From DAOTWP01 sp034435675 (GTDB taxonomy: Bacteria; Chloroflexota; Anaerolineae; Aggregatilineales; Phototrophicaceae): 22,233 bases of DNA. Positions 7,242 through 14,428 of this stretch are shown here, in pieces. Below the pieces are notes generated by a model. It had not been told where the DNA came from and did no database searches. It worked only from the letters and a program-made list of their open reading frames with translations. The translations under genes were made by a program, and so were the position numbers. Positions within the stretch are counted from its first letter, which is position 1, and each line of letters opens with the position of its first letter. The stretch covers positions 1 through 22,233 of the forward strand of contig DAOTWP010000042.1 in assembly GCA_034435675.1 (NCBI GenBank). Reading direction: 5' to 3'.

Positions 7242-7931
7242 TCACAACAGATCTTGCAGCAGTTCCACCGCTTCCTGTACGACTGCATCAAACAGGCTTG
7301 CCATGCGTTCGTCGTCAATCTGGTAGGGACCGCCAAAATTACCATCGCCCAGCACGGCACGGGTAGATAGGTCGTCCGCCAGATCCATGTTGATCGGGTC
7401 CTTGACCTCATCCGGCGAAATCGCAACCCGGTTAAAGGGGAAATTTTCGCCCCAGTTGGCATGATCCAGTTTCAGCCCGTGTTCTGCCTCAAACGCGCGC
7501 ACGGCATTGCCGCGCCACCAGTCAAACCACAGCACACGAATCAAGCCTTCGCCCTGAAAATCGGCAAGGCGTTCGGGAATGGTGTTGCCACCATGCCCGT
7601 TAAGGATCAAAAAGCGCCAGAAGCCCTGATGCAGCAGGCTTTCGACAATTTCCATCAGGACTAAGTCGAATGTTTGTGGCGTGATGCTGATCGTCCCGGG
7701 GAATTCGTGGAAGCGGCGGCTGAAACCAAAGTTCAGCGGTGGCGCGACCAGCACACCCTCCTGTACGGCAGCCGCTTCCGCAATGTGCGCGGGGATCAGA
7801 ATATCGGTGAGCAGACTCAGATAGGCGTGTTGTTCGGTCGCACCTGTGACGAGAATAATGCGGTTATCGCCTTCCAGATACTGCTCAACCTCCATCCAGT
7901 TCATGTCCTGCAAGCGCACTTTTTCACCCAT
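7242..7931 (-). CDS. Creatininase-family amidohydrolase
   Basis: A 229-residue metal-dependent hydrolase of the creatininase family, whose members open cyclic amides (creatinine) or act on formamide groups in cofactor pathways. Metal-ligand motifs are present: Glu33, His35 and Asp43 in GATEQHAYLSLLTD, His113 in NGHGGN, and Glu162 in HANWGENF. Many family members have GSTEQHGPHLPL; here the segment reads EQHAYLSLLTD, a variant that points away from classical creatinine amidohydrolase. I chose ATG 7931 because AAAGGA lies eight bases before it; an in-frame ATG at 7940 has the same purine site touching the start codon. The gene runs toward the terminator at 7151. Family is sure, substrate unknown. 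Confidence 0.85.
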   Translation of the reverse strand: MGEKVRLQDMNWMEVEQYLEGDNRIILVTGATEQHAYLSLLTDILIPAHIAEAAAVQEGVLVAPPLNFGFSRRFHEFPGTISITPQTFDLVLMEIVESLLHQGFWRFLILNGHGGNTIPERLADFQGEGLIRVLWFDWWRGNAVRAFEAEHGLKLDHANWGENFPFNRVAISPDEVKDPINMDLADDLSTRAVLGDGNFGGPYQIDDERMASLFDAVVQEAVELLQDLL

Positions 7932-8071
7932 CAGGGACATCCTTTCCAGATCCGACGCAGCCGGTCCGCCGTAAAACACGCACTGTTATGCTTAACCTGT
8001 TCCCATTGTAACGCCAAACTACACAAAATTAGCACAATGTTTGCAGTCTTTTAGCATTAACCGTCCAACAC

Positions 8072-8105
8072 CCGCGCAGCCACCCGCGCAGCCAGCCGCG
8101 CAGCG
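8072..8105 (+). repeat. 12-bp tandem repeat, nearly three copies
   Basis: CCGCGCAGCCAC (8072-8083) and CCGCGCAGCCAG (8084-8095) are followed by CCGCGCAGCG (8096-8105). They lie in the divergent spacer between the creatininase-family gene and the tRNA. The downstream bases to about 8140 are GC-rich and partly complementary, so secondary structure is likely. Confidence 0.7.
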
Positions 8106-8147
8106 TTTGCGGGCGGGTGCGCCGGGCTGCCCCCGCGTGGGCGTATG

Positions 8148-8176
8148 TTGACGCGGGGAAACCCCAATGTTAAACT
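8148..8176 (+). promoter_or_regulatory. Promoter for the tRNA gene
   Basis: TTGACG (8148-8153), a 17-base spacer and TAAACT (8171-8176) make a plausible sigma70 promoter. Transcription would begin near 8183, about 30 bases before the tRNA, which suggests the tRNA has its own transcription unit. Confidence 0.5.
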
Positions 8177-8212
8177 TGTGAGGAAAAATGTGGTTGTTTT
8201 GGCTGCATTTTA

Positions 8213-8286
8213 GGGGGTGTAGCCCAAGGGCAGGAGGCAAATCACTTAAAATGATCACAGTGTGGGTTCGAATCCCACCGCCCCCA
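8213..8286 (+). tRNA. tRNA with anticodon UAA (Leu by codon), short variable loop
   Basis: The cloverleaf can be folded by eye. The acceptor stem GGGGGTG (8213-8219) pairs with CGCCCCC (8279-8285) with one G-U pair, and A73 is 8286. The D stem GCC/GGC is 8222-8224 with 8236-8238. The anticodon stem is 8240-8244 with 8252-8256 (an A-C mismatch at its base), and the loop CTTAAAA places anticodon TAA at 8247-8249. The T arm is GTGGG, loop TTCGAAT, CCCAC (8262-8278). CCA is not encoded. Anticodon UAA reads UUA leucine codons, but bacterial leucine tRNAs normally carry a long class II variable arm. Here only five bases (8257-8261) separate the anticodon and T stems, as in class I tRNAs. Identity is therefore uncertain: an atypical leucine tRNA, a tRNA of other identity, or a tRNA-like RNA. 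Confidence 0.85.
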
Positions 8287-8289
8287 CAT

Positions 8290-8330
8290 CGCCGGCAAGA
8301 GGGTGGAGCCGCCTTCGCCCTCTGCCGGCG
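8290..8330 (+). terminator. Hairpin terminator after the tRNA
   Basis: CGCCGGC (8290-8296) and AGAGGG (8298-8303) pair with CCCTCT (8318-8323) and GCCGGCG (8324-8330), a 13-bp stem with one bulged A. TCTATTC follows, a weak T-tract. It begins four bases after the tRNA and could also end the leftward gene stopping at 8365. Confidence 0.6.
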
Positions 8331-8364
8331 TCTATTCGCACAAACGCTGTTCTGCTCCCGAACG

Positions 8365-9045
<681 letters not shown>

Positions 9046-9086
9046 GTTTATGCTCCTGTAAGTTTGTAGATCGAGAATAGAGGGGA

Positions 9087-9920
9087 TCAACCTGCGTGGG
9101 CAGGCTGGGTCAGCGCTTCGCTGACAGCCCACAGGCGCTGCTGCACTGCCACATCCTGTGCATAGGGGTTGATGGCGATTTCCTTGCCGCGCAGGTAAAA
9201 GCGCCCGGTTTTGCCCGCGTATTCCGGGGCGGTGGCAACCTGCACGATCGGTTTCGCCGCCTGTTCTGGCGCGCGCGACATCAGCCCGGACATCAGGCGG
9301 ATCAAGGGATTCGCCTCGCGCATGATGCCCGAACGCACCAGCCCAGGGTGAATAGCATTGACGCTAACACTGCTGTCTGCCAGCCGCTGCGCCAGTGTAA
9401 GCGTAAAGACCAGATTCGCCATCTTCGACATGCCAAAGCGATTGAGCGCGGTGAACTGCTTTTCGCCCTGCAAATCGTCAAAGTCGAGCTGGTTCGTCGC
9501 TGGCGCAGTGACATTGAGTACCCGCGCCGCCGCGCTTGCCCGCAGCGCGTCGAGCAGCAGGGTAGTCAGCAGGAAATAGGCGAGGTGATTGGTGGCGAAC
9601 ATGGTTTCCAGTCCATCCACCGTCACCGAACGGGCGGGTTTGTAGACTGCCGCATTGTTGACCAGCACGTCCAGCCGGGAATACTTGCGCTGGAACTGCG
9701 CGGCAAGCTGGCGAATACTCTGCTGTGAACTAAGATCCGCCAGCAGCAGGTCAACAGACTGGCTGCCGCTGCCATCCATGACTTCGCGCTGTGCCTGCTC
9801 GCCTTTTTCGCGGCTGCGGCAGACCATGACCACATGCAGACCCGCCTGTGCCAGGTGCTGCGCAACAGCTTTGCCGATGCCACCATTCGCCCCAGTGACC
9901 AGACCAATCGGTGCGTTCAT
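9087..9920 (-). CDS. Short-chain dehydrogenase-like protein with Phe at the catalytic Tyr
   Basis: A 277-residue SDR of the retinol-dehydrogenase-like type. It has the cofactor loop TGANGGIG (9-16), the ADLSS segment (61-65), NNAA (88-91), and Asn111 in TNHLAYFLL. The active-site motif that should read YxxxK reads FGMSK: Phe162 (codon TTT on the coding strand, 9437-9435) with Lys166 kept. The catalytic Ser region reads NVTAPATN, with Thr138 where Ser is usual. The Rossmann part and C-terminal helices look intact, so this is not a decayed gene; it may bind cofactor without normal reductase chemistry. GGGAGG lies four bases before ATG 9920. It is divergent from a TetR gene, with two operator copies in between, and upstream of the F420-reductase-like gene. 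Confidence 0.88.
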   Translation of the reverse strand: MNAPIGLVTGANGGIGKAVAQHLAQAGLHVVMVCRSREKGEQAQREVMDGSGSQSVDLLLADLSSQQSIRQLAAQFQRKYSRLDVLVNNAAVYKPARSVTVDGLETMFATNHLAYFLLTTLLLDALRASAAARVLNVTAPATNQLDFDDLQGEKQFTALNRFGMSKMANLVFTLTLAQRLADSSVSVNAIHPGLVRSGIMREANPLIRLMSGLMSRAPEQAAKPIVQVATAPEYAGKTGRFYLRGKEIAINPYAQDVAVQQRLWAVSEALTQPAHAG

Positions 9921-9960
9921 ACTGCCCTCCCGGTTGCGATACCGCCTGCTGTGGATTAGA

Positions 9961-9978
9961 ATACAGACAGGTCTGTCT
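9961..9978. promoter_or_regulatory. TetR operator copy 1
   Basis: ATACAGACAGGTCTGTCT, containing the dyads ACAGAC-AG-GTCTGT and AGACAG-GT-CTGTCT. It is identical to the copy at 9990-10007. Relative to the leftward promoter it covers the start of transcription. Identical duplicated dyads between a TetR gene and its divergent target are typical operator placement. Confidence 0.8.
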
Positions 9979-9986
9979 ACATGCAT

Positions 9987-10015
9987 ACTATACAGACAGG
10001 TCTGTCTTGTGTCAA
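9987..10015 (-). promoter_or_regulatory. Strong leftward promoter for the SDR gene
   Basis: On the minus strand a perfect TTGACA (10015-10010) is followed after exactly 17 bases by TATAGT (9992-9987). Operator copy 2 fills the spacer and overlaps the -10 element. This is one of the best promoters in the window, and its layout implies repression by steric block. Confidence 0.8.
9990..10007. promoter_or_regulatory. TetR operator copy 2
   Basis: Exact 18-base copy of the site at 9961-9978, starting 29 bases further right. It lies within the spacer of the SDR promoter and ends 22 bases before the TetR start codon, so it could serve both repression of the SDR gene and autoregulation. Confidence 0.8.
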
Positions 10016-10029
10016 GAGGAGTCCGCAGT

Positions 10030-10587
10030 ATGGCAAGTTCAGCCCGCGAAAGCATTCTACAGGCTGCCGGAAACCTGTTTTTTCAGCACGGGTATCGCGC
10101 AATTGGCATTGACACCATCATCGCAGAATCCGGTGTTGCCAAAGCGACCCTGTACCGGCACTTTCCGTCCAAAGATGCGCTGATCGTCGCCTATCTGGAA
10201 GAGATGAACCGGCAGTTCTGGCTGTGGTTCGATGCCGCTGCGCAGAACGCAGCCGACCCGCGCGGGCAGCTTCTGGCGGTGTTCGCCGCGCTGCAAGAAC
10301 TGGTCAGCACCCCCACCTGTTACGGCTGCCCGTTTTTGATTGCCGCAACGGAATTCCCCGAACGCGATCATCCGGGGCACCAGATTGCGCTGGCGAACAA
10401 GCAGGCGGTGCGGGCGCGCTTTGCCGCGCTGTGCGCACAGGCGGGCTATGCCCAGCCGCAGATGCTGGCAGACCAGCTCTTTTTGCTGATGGACGCGGCG
10501 TTTGTGGCGGTGCGCACCTATGGCGTGGATAACCCGGCGCGGCAGGTACATGCCTTTGCCGAAACGCTGCTGCGCTGCGCGGCATAA
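10030..10587 (+). CDS. TetR/AcrR-family transcriptional regulator
   Basis: A 185-residue repressor. The N-terminal TetR DNA-binding domain is clear: ESILQAAGNLFFQHGYRAIG, the helix-turn-helix IDTIIAESGVAKATLYRHF (about 28-46) and PSKDALIVAYL. The rest is a ligand-binding helical domain with a Cys pair in TPTCYGCPF (about residues 97-100) and a further Cys later, which might sense an electrophile or oxidant, though this is inference. AGAGGAG (10015-10021) lies eight bases before ATG 10030. Longer reading frame upstream crosses the operators and is not coding. It is divergent from the SDR gene with two matching operators between. The Ddn-like gene follows after 101 bases on the same strand. Confidence 0.93.
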   Translation: MASSARESILQAAGNLFFQHGYRAIGIDTIIAESGVAKATLYRHFPSKDALIVAYLEEMNRQFWLWFDAAAQNAADPRGQLLAVFAALQELVSTPTCYGCPFLIAATEFPERDHPGHQIALANKQAVRARFAALCAQAGYAQPQMLADQLFLLMDAAFVAVRTYGVDNPARQVHAFAETLLRCAA

Positions 10588-10688
10588 CAAGCGCGACAGG
10601 GTGGGGGTGGACGCGGTTGATCTGCGGAACACAGCGGGACGGTTGTGCGTATTCAGAACAGTGAATAGCTGTTTCTGTGGAGCAGAGC

Positions 10689-11141
10689 ATGCAAAATTTC
10701 AGACGCTGGCTGTACCGCGGCAAACGCCCGAACCGGCTGGCACAGGCGCTCAACAGTGCCTCACTGCTGCTGCATTCGTCGGGGTTGTTTCCCAATTACA
10801 TGGTGACACTGGAAGTGCTCGGCAGGAAGTCCGGGCGGGTGATCGCGCTGCCGGTGGTGATCGCGCTGGTGGATGGGCAGCGTTATCTGGTGTCCATGCT
10901 GGGCGACGAGGCGCAGTGGGTGCTGAATGTGCGGGCAGCGGGCGGCAAAGCCTACATCCGCAGTGGTCGCCGCCGCGAAGTCCGGTTGGAAGAAGTGCCT
11001 GCCGCGCAGCGCGCGCCGATCCTCAAGGCGTATTTGCAGCGCGCACCGGGGGCACGCCCACATGTGGCGGTAGACAAGGACGCGCCGCTGGCAGAATTTG
11101 AAGCGGTCGCGGCGCAGTATCCGGTGTTTCGCATCGCCTGA
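10689..11141 (+). CDS. Ddn-like deazaflavin-dependent nitroreductase-family protein
   Basis: A 150-residue protein of the DUF385 / deazaflavin (F420)-dependent nitroreductase family, related to mycobacterial Ddn. The split-barrel signature is visible: LEVLGRKSGRVIALPVVIALVDGQR (quoted in part, about 43-67), YLVSMLGDEAQWVLNVRAAGG and the closing FEAVAAQYPVFRI. In characterised members the cofactor phosphate binds around GRKSG and the W-x-x-N-x-x-A segment. Usual length is 130-155. I chose ATG 10689, with GGAG (10679-10682) six bases before it, over GTG 10677. It follows the TetR gene and lies near an F420-reductase-like gene, so a role in deazaflavin-linked reduction of small molecules is suggested but not shown. 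Confidence 0.82.
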   Translation: MQNFRRWLYRGKRPNRLAQALNSASLLLHSSGLFPNYMVTLEVLGRKSGRVIALPVVIALVDGQRYLVSMLGDEAQWVLNVRAAGGKAYIRSGRRREVRLEEVPAAQRAPILKAYLQRAPGARPHVAVDKDAPLAEFEAVAAQYPVFRIA

Positions 11142-11285
11142 CCGGGCAAACACGGGAAAGAGGGCGTGCTGCGTGCCTGCTGCCAGGACACACGCCGCCA
11201 AAACACACGCGGACATCTCTTTCCGCTGCGGCTGACATCAGTTACCATTGAGGTCACTGGTCAGGCTTACACTGCGAGGTACCCG

Positions 11286-12707
11286 ATGGACACCCTGCTC
11301 ACCCTGAGTGCTGCCGAAATCGCCCGCCGCATCCGTTCTGGCGCGCTGTCGCCTGTCGAGGCTGTTGAGGCGCACATCGCGCGCATTGAGCGCGTCAATC
11401 CGCAGATCAATGCCGTCGTCACACCGTTGTTTGCCGCAGCACGCCAGCAGGCACACGCCGCTGCCGAACGGCTTGCGCAGGGGGGCAGCGACGACCTGCC
11501 GCCGCTGTTCGGGGTGCCGGTCACGATCAAGGATAGTTGGGGGGTTGCCGGGGTGCGCTTCACCGGTGGCTCATGGTATCACCGCGACGACATCGCCAGC
11601 GAGGATGCGCCCGCCGTCAAACTGCTGCGTGACGCGGGCGCGATCATCCTCGGCAAAACCAACCTGCCGGATATGTGCTGGGCAGGCGAAACCGTGAACC
11701 CAGTCTTTGGGCGGACCAACAACCCGCACCATCTGCGTCACATGGTCGGTGGCAGCAGCGGTGGCGAGGGCGCAATCATCGCGGCAGGCGGCAGTCCGCT
11801 GGGGCTGGGCAGCGACATCGCGGGCAGCGTGCGCATTCCTGCGGCAGCGTGCGGCATCGTCAGCCTGAAGCCCACCGGTGGGCGCATCCCGGCAGAAGGG
11901 CATCTGCCCACACCACCGCAGGGTATCTACAACTGGAACACGGCAGGACCGATGGCGCGGCGCGTCGAGGATCTTGCCCTGGCATTGGGTGTGCTGTCGC
12001 GCACACCTGTGCAGGATTATCGCCAGATTGAACTCGCCGGGCGGCGCGCGACGGTCTATATGGACAATCCGTTCGTCTTTGTGACAGCGCGGGTCAAACG
12101 TGCTGTCATGCGCGCAGCGGGGGCATTGCAGGCGGCGGGCATGCAGGTGAACGAACGCCGCGATGTACCGCTGACCGCAGCGGCGTCGCTTTACATGGGC
12201 ATCATGCACCAGTCGGGCGGCGCGCTGGCATTCGAGCAGGCAATTGGCGGCGGAACGCGCATGCGCGTGGTGGATGAAGTGCGGCGCGGGCTGCGCGGGC
12301 AGTGGCAGGTGTCGCCAGAAGTGCTGTTGTTCGCGCGCAGCATCTCGCTGATCGGCGTGTTCTACGGGATGTTGGGCTACGCCGACACAAACCGGCTGGC
12401 GCAGGTGCGCGAGCGCTTCCTGGAGATCATGGGCACGGGTGGCGTGCTGCTTACCCCGCTGCTGGCAAGCGCCACGCCGCGTCACGGCTGGACGTGGTGG
12501 TTTCCGTTCGGGTCACTGCCGTATACGTTCATGTTCAATGCGCTGGGGTTCCCGGCGGCAGTGGTGCCGGTGGGCTGGACACCGCAAGGGCTGCCGCTGG
12601 TCGTGCAGGTGGTCGCCACCCCCGGCGAAGACGAAACCGCGCTGGCGGTGGCGGCAGAACTGGAGCGCGTGTTCGGCGGCTGGCGGCTGGCAACCGGGGC
12701 AGGCTAA
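11286..12707 (+). CDS. Amidase, amidase-signature family
   Basis: A 473-residue Ser-cisSer-Lys hydrolase. The triad is visible: Lys82 in VPVTIKDSWGV, the cis-Ser in GGSSGG (155-160), and nucleophile Ser181 in GSDIAGSVRIPAA. The usual GSDTGGS box is here GSDIAGS, a conservative change next to the nucleophile that is also seen in fatty-acid-amide-hydrolase-like members. The N-terminus SAAEIARRIRSGALSPVEAV is standard for the family. The C-terminal part (FMFNALGFPAAVVPVGW, LPLVVQVVATPGEDETAL) matches stand-alone amidases. No gatB or gatC genes are near, so this is a catabolic amidase rather than the GatCAB subunit. GCGAGG lies before ATG 11286; 40 upstream in-frame codons lack family character. 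The stop codon lies inside the left arm of an inverted-repeat element. Confidence 0.9.
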   Translation: MDTLLTLSAAEIARRIRSGALSPVEAVEAHIARIERVNPQINAVVTPLFAAARQQAHAAAERLAQGGSDDLPPLFGVPVTIKDSWGVAGVRFTGGSWYHRDDIASEDAPAVKLLRDAGAIILGKTNLPDMCWAGETVNPVFGRTNNPHHLRHMVGGSSGGEGAIIAAGGSPLGLGSDIAGSVRIPAAACGIVSLKPTGGRIPAEGHLPTPPQGIYNWNTAGPMARRVEDLALALGVLSRTPVQDYRQIELAGRRATVYMDNPFVFVTARVKRAVMRAAGALQAAGMQVNERRDVPLTAAASLYMGIMHQSGGALAFEQAIGGGTRMRVVDEVRRGLRGQWQVSPEVLLFARSISLIGVFYGMLGYADTNRLAQVRERFLEIMGTGGVLLTPLLASATPRHGWTWWFPFGSLPYTFMFNALGFPAAVVPVGWTPQGLPLVVQVVATPGEDETALAVAAELERVFGGWRLATGAG

Positions 12708-12918
12708 GTATCTATCCGTAAACCCAGACAAGGGCTGCTGTGCTTTAAGAAACTATCTGGATAACGGCACGGCGGACATGCCGGGCAAACTGCGTTTGCA
12801 CCACGTCTACGGGTAGGGACACCCAACAGGGCGTCCGCCAAACAGGGTTGCCCGAAGATTGTGTAAATCTGCATGAATCCATTGCGCAGGAAGACTGGTT
12901 TACAGATAGATACTCAGC
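12703..12918. mobile_element. MITE-like element bounded by inverted repeats of about 25 bp
   Basis: The left end GTATCTATCCGTAAACCCAG (12708-12727) is matched in inverse by 12895-12913, with one substitution and one single-base gap. With the flanking GGCTRA the arms extend to about 25 bp (12702-12727 and 12895-12918). Inside are hairpins GCAAAC/GTTTGC (12785-12799) and GGACACCC/GGGCGTCC (12817-12836) but no gene. The left arm includes the amidase stop codon. A related motif bounds a shorter element at 15062-15151. No clear target duplication is seen. A non-autonomous transposable element or a structured intergenic repeat are both possible. Confidence 0.55.
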
Positions 12919-13021
12919 CCTTTGCGCGAGCTGCGCAGGCGCGGCAGCCTCAGCGCAGGCTGGCATGCTGATGGTCACATGTGCCGCTGAGTGCGCCATG
13001 CTTGCGGAAGAACAGCCCGGC

Positions 13022-13924
13022 TCACTGGATCAGCCCTTTGAGGCGCAGGACTTCTTCCAACGCCAGAACCGCCGATTTCTGCGTGTAGACCACGCGCACA
13101 AAGACATTCACGCCGATCAGTTCGGCAATTGCGCGGCGCAGTTCGTTACCTTCGTCAAGATACTGGTCCAGCAATGCCAGGCGCTGCACTTCCTGCGGGT
13201 CGTCTGGCGCAAGGAACAGCGGGTTGCCGCGCGCATCGCGGGCGCGTTCGCCCCCGGTGAAGTTGATATTGACGCGCTGCATTGCTGCCGCCTGTGCCAC
13301 CGCGCGGAACAGGTCAGCGGCGTGCATGCGTTCGGGCGTAACTACAATGTCGCTGGCGCGTGAATAGTCGCTGAAGGTGATGGTCAGCCCGCTCATGTCC
13401 TGCGCGATAGCGACCAGGTGTTTGCGCATGTTGTTGGCGTTTTTGATCATCTCGCGGTAATGCGCGCGCATCGCTGTTTCGTTGTCGCGCAGCCCGTAAG
13501 GCGCAAACAGCGGGTGTCCCATCATCGAATGCACCGGAATGCTGTCGCGCAGCGGGTCGCCGTCGGAGTAGTAGAGCACCAGCGGTTCGCGCCAGCGGAA
13601 GCGGTCTGCGGCGATTTCGAGGCTGGTGATGCCGCCAAAGGTGCGCGGGGAAATTTCGTAGAGGTTGATTTTTGCCACCCGCCGCGCCGCGACTTCCAGC
13701 TTGAAGTGCTTCTCAAATTCGTATTCGACGCCATGCGTGTCCGGGTGAATCTGTGGGTCAAAAAAGCGCAGGCTGCGCGCACTGAGCCAATCGTTGATCG
13801 GGTCACGTTCGGCATTGCGCAAAAGCTGCCCATCGGCGCTGATGATGTTGCACGCGCCGCCGCTGAACACGCGCGTCAGGTGGACTTCGTGCATTTCTTC
13901 GGTGACAGTCCATTTCCTGGGCAT
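13022..13924 (-). CDS. Uncharacterised protein with nucleoside 2-deoxyribosyltransferase-like region
   Basis: A 300-residue soluble protein. The first half shows features of nucleoside 2-deoxyribosyltransferase-like domains: an opening strand with VFSGGACN (about 19-26), NDWLSARS, FFDPQIHPD, a segment VAARRVAKINLYEISPRT, and FGGITSLEIAADRF, where the Glu is at the position of the family's catalytic Glu, then a strand PLVLYYSDG. The second half (from about residue 150) is mostly helical, with a middle strand ASDIVVTPE and INFTGGERARDARGNPLFLAP, and I do not recognise it. GAGG lies seven bases before ATG 13924, and a promoter candidate precedes it. It stands alone, divergent from the SET-domain gene. 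The domain call is pattern-based and could be wrong; the gene itself is solid. Confidence 0.72.
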   Translation of the reverse strand: MPRKWTVTEEMHEVHLTRVFSGGACNIISADGQLLRNAERDPINDWLSARSLRFFDPQIHPDTHGVEYEFEKHFKLEVAARRVAKINLYEISPRTFGGITSLEIAADRFRWREPLVLYYSDGDPLRDSIPVHSMMGHPLFAPYGLRDNETAMRAHYREMIKNANNMRKHLVAIAQDMSGLTITFSDYSRASDIVVTPERMHAADLFRAVAQAAAMQRVNINFTGGERARDARGNPLFLAPDDPQEVQRLALLDQYLDEGNELRRAIAELIGVNVFVRVVYTQKSAVLALEEVLRLKGLIQ

Positions 13925-13972
13925 AAGGCGACCTCATTTCACGCAGCGCAACCGCCAATGTCAATTGGCCTG

Positions 13973-14001
13973 ATGATAGCGCACGGCGCGCCAGTGAGCA
14001 A
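13973..14001 (-). promoter_or_regulatory. Promoter for the gene at 13924
   Basis: On the minus strand TTGCTC (14001-13996), a 17-base spacer and TATCAT (13978-13973) form a good sigma70-like promoter, with the transcript starting about 40 bases before ATG 13924. Confidence 0.55.
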
Positions 14002-14060
14002 AGCGGGTTGTCACCGCTGGTCACAAACCTGCTGCGAGCAGACGGCGCAGGATCACGATT

Positions 14061-14078
14061 CCCCCGATTTATGGGGGG
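14061..14078. repeat. C5/G6 palindrome between divergent promoters
   Basis: CCCCC (14061-14065), spacer GATTTAT, GGGGGG (14073-14078). It lies 22 bases before the -35 of the rightward promoter at 14100 and about 60 bases from the leftward promoter, so it could be a shared regulatory site or an inert hairpin. Confidence 0.4.
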
Positions 14079-14099
14079 TGGCGCGCAAAAATTCCCTGC

Positions 14100-14126
14100 T
14101 TGACGTGTGCTGAATCGCGTTATAAT
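14100..14126 (+). promoter_or_regulatory. Promoter for the SET-domain gene
   Basis: TTGACG (14100-14105) and a perfect TATAAT (14121-14126), spaced 15 bases. The spacing is short; TAATAA at 14123-14128 would give 17. Transcription near 14133 gives a leader of about 75 bases to ATG 14207 or about 295 bases to ATG 14429. Confidence 0.5.
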
Positions 14127-14140
14127 AAAGATGATGTGGT

Positions 14141-14157
14141 GGGCTGGTTCTCAGCCC
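14141..14157 (+). promoter_or_regulatory. Leader hairpin upstream of the SET-domain gene
   Basis: GGGCTG (14141-14146) and CAGCCC (14152-14157) close a five-base loop just after the presumed transcript start. A strong ribosome site, AAAGGAGAT, follows near 14186. Possibly a stabilising 5' hairpin. Confidence 0.35.
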
Positions 14158-14206
14158 GCTCTTCATTTCACGGCGCTTATGCTCGAAAGGAGATCCAATT
14201 AGCGCG

Positions 14207-14428
14207 ATGAACACATCCGATGAATCAAGCGATTCAGCGTGTAGCATGACGTCCGACACGGCATGTGATTCGGACGGCAAGCCTCCCTCGTCTGAGGAAC
14301 CCTTCTCTCTGATAGCCGTATCGAGACAGCAATTGCGCCACCCCGATCCGGCTGCGCAACAAACGAACACCAACAACCGCATACCTTTTTCGTCCGGTTT
14401 TGTGAAGTCCATTTCAGGGAGTTCTGCA
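14207..14428 (+). other. Open leader or possible N-terminal extension of the SET protein
   Basis: From ATG 14207 the frame runs without stop into the SET domain. The 74 residues are low-complexity, rich in Ser, Asp and Thr, and include rare codons such as ATA and AGA. AAAGGAGAT at about 14186-14194 is the strongest ribosome site here but lies some 12 bases from this ATG. It may be a leader peptide, a disordered N-terminus or untranslated RNA. Confidence 0.4.

Noticed and set aside
8072..8105. Tandem 12-mers considered as a CRISPR-like array
   Set aside because: The units are contiguous with no spacers and only about three copies, so this is a simple tandem repeat.
9918..10055. Upstream extension of the SDR gene to 10055
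   Set aside because: It would be translated through both operators and the promoter. ATG 9920 has a GGGAGG site and starts directly before the cofactor loop.
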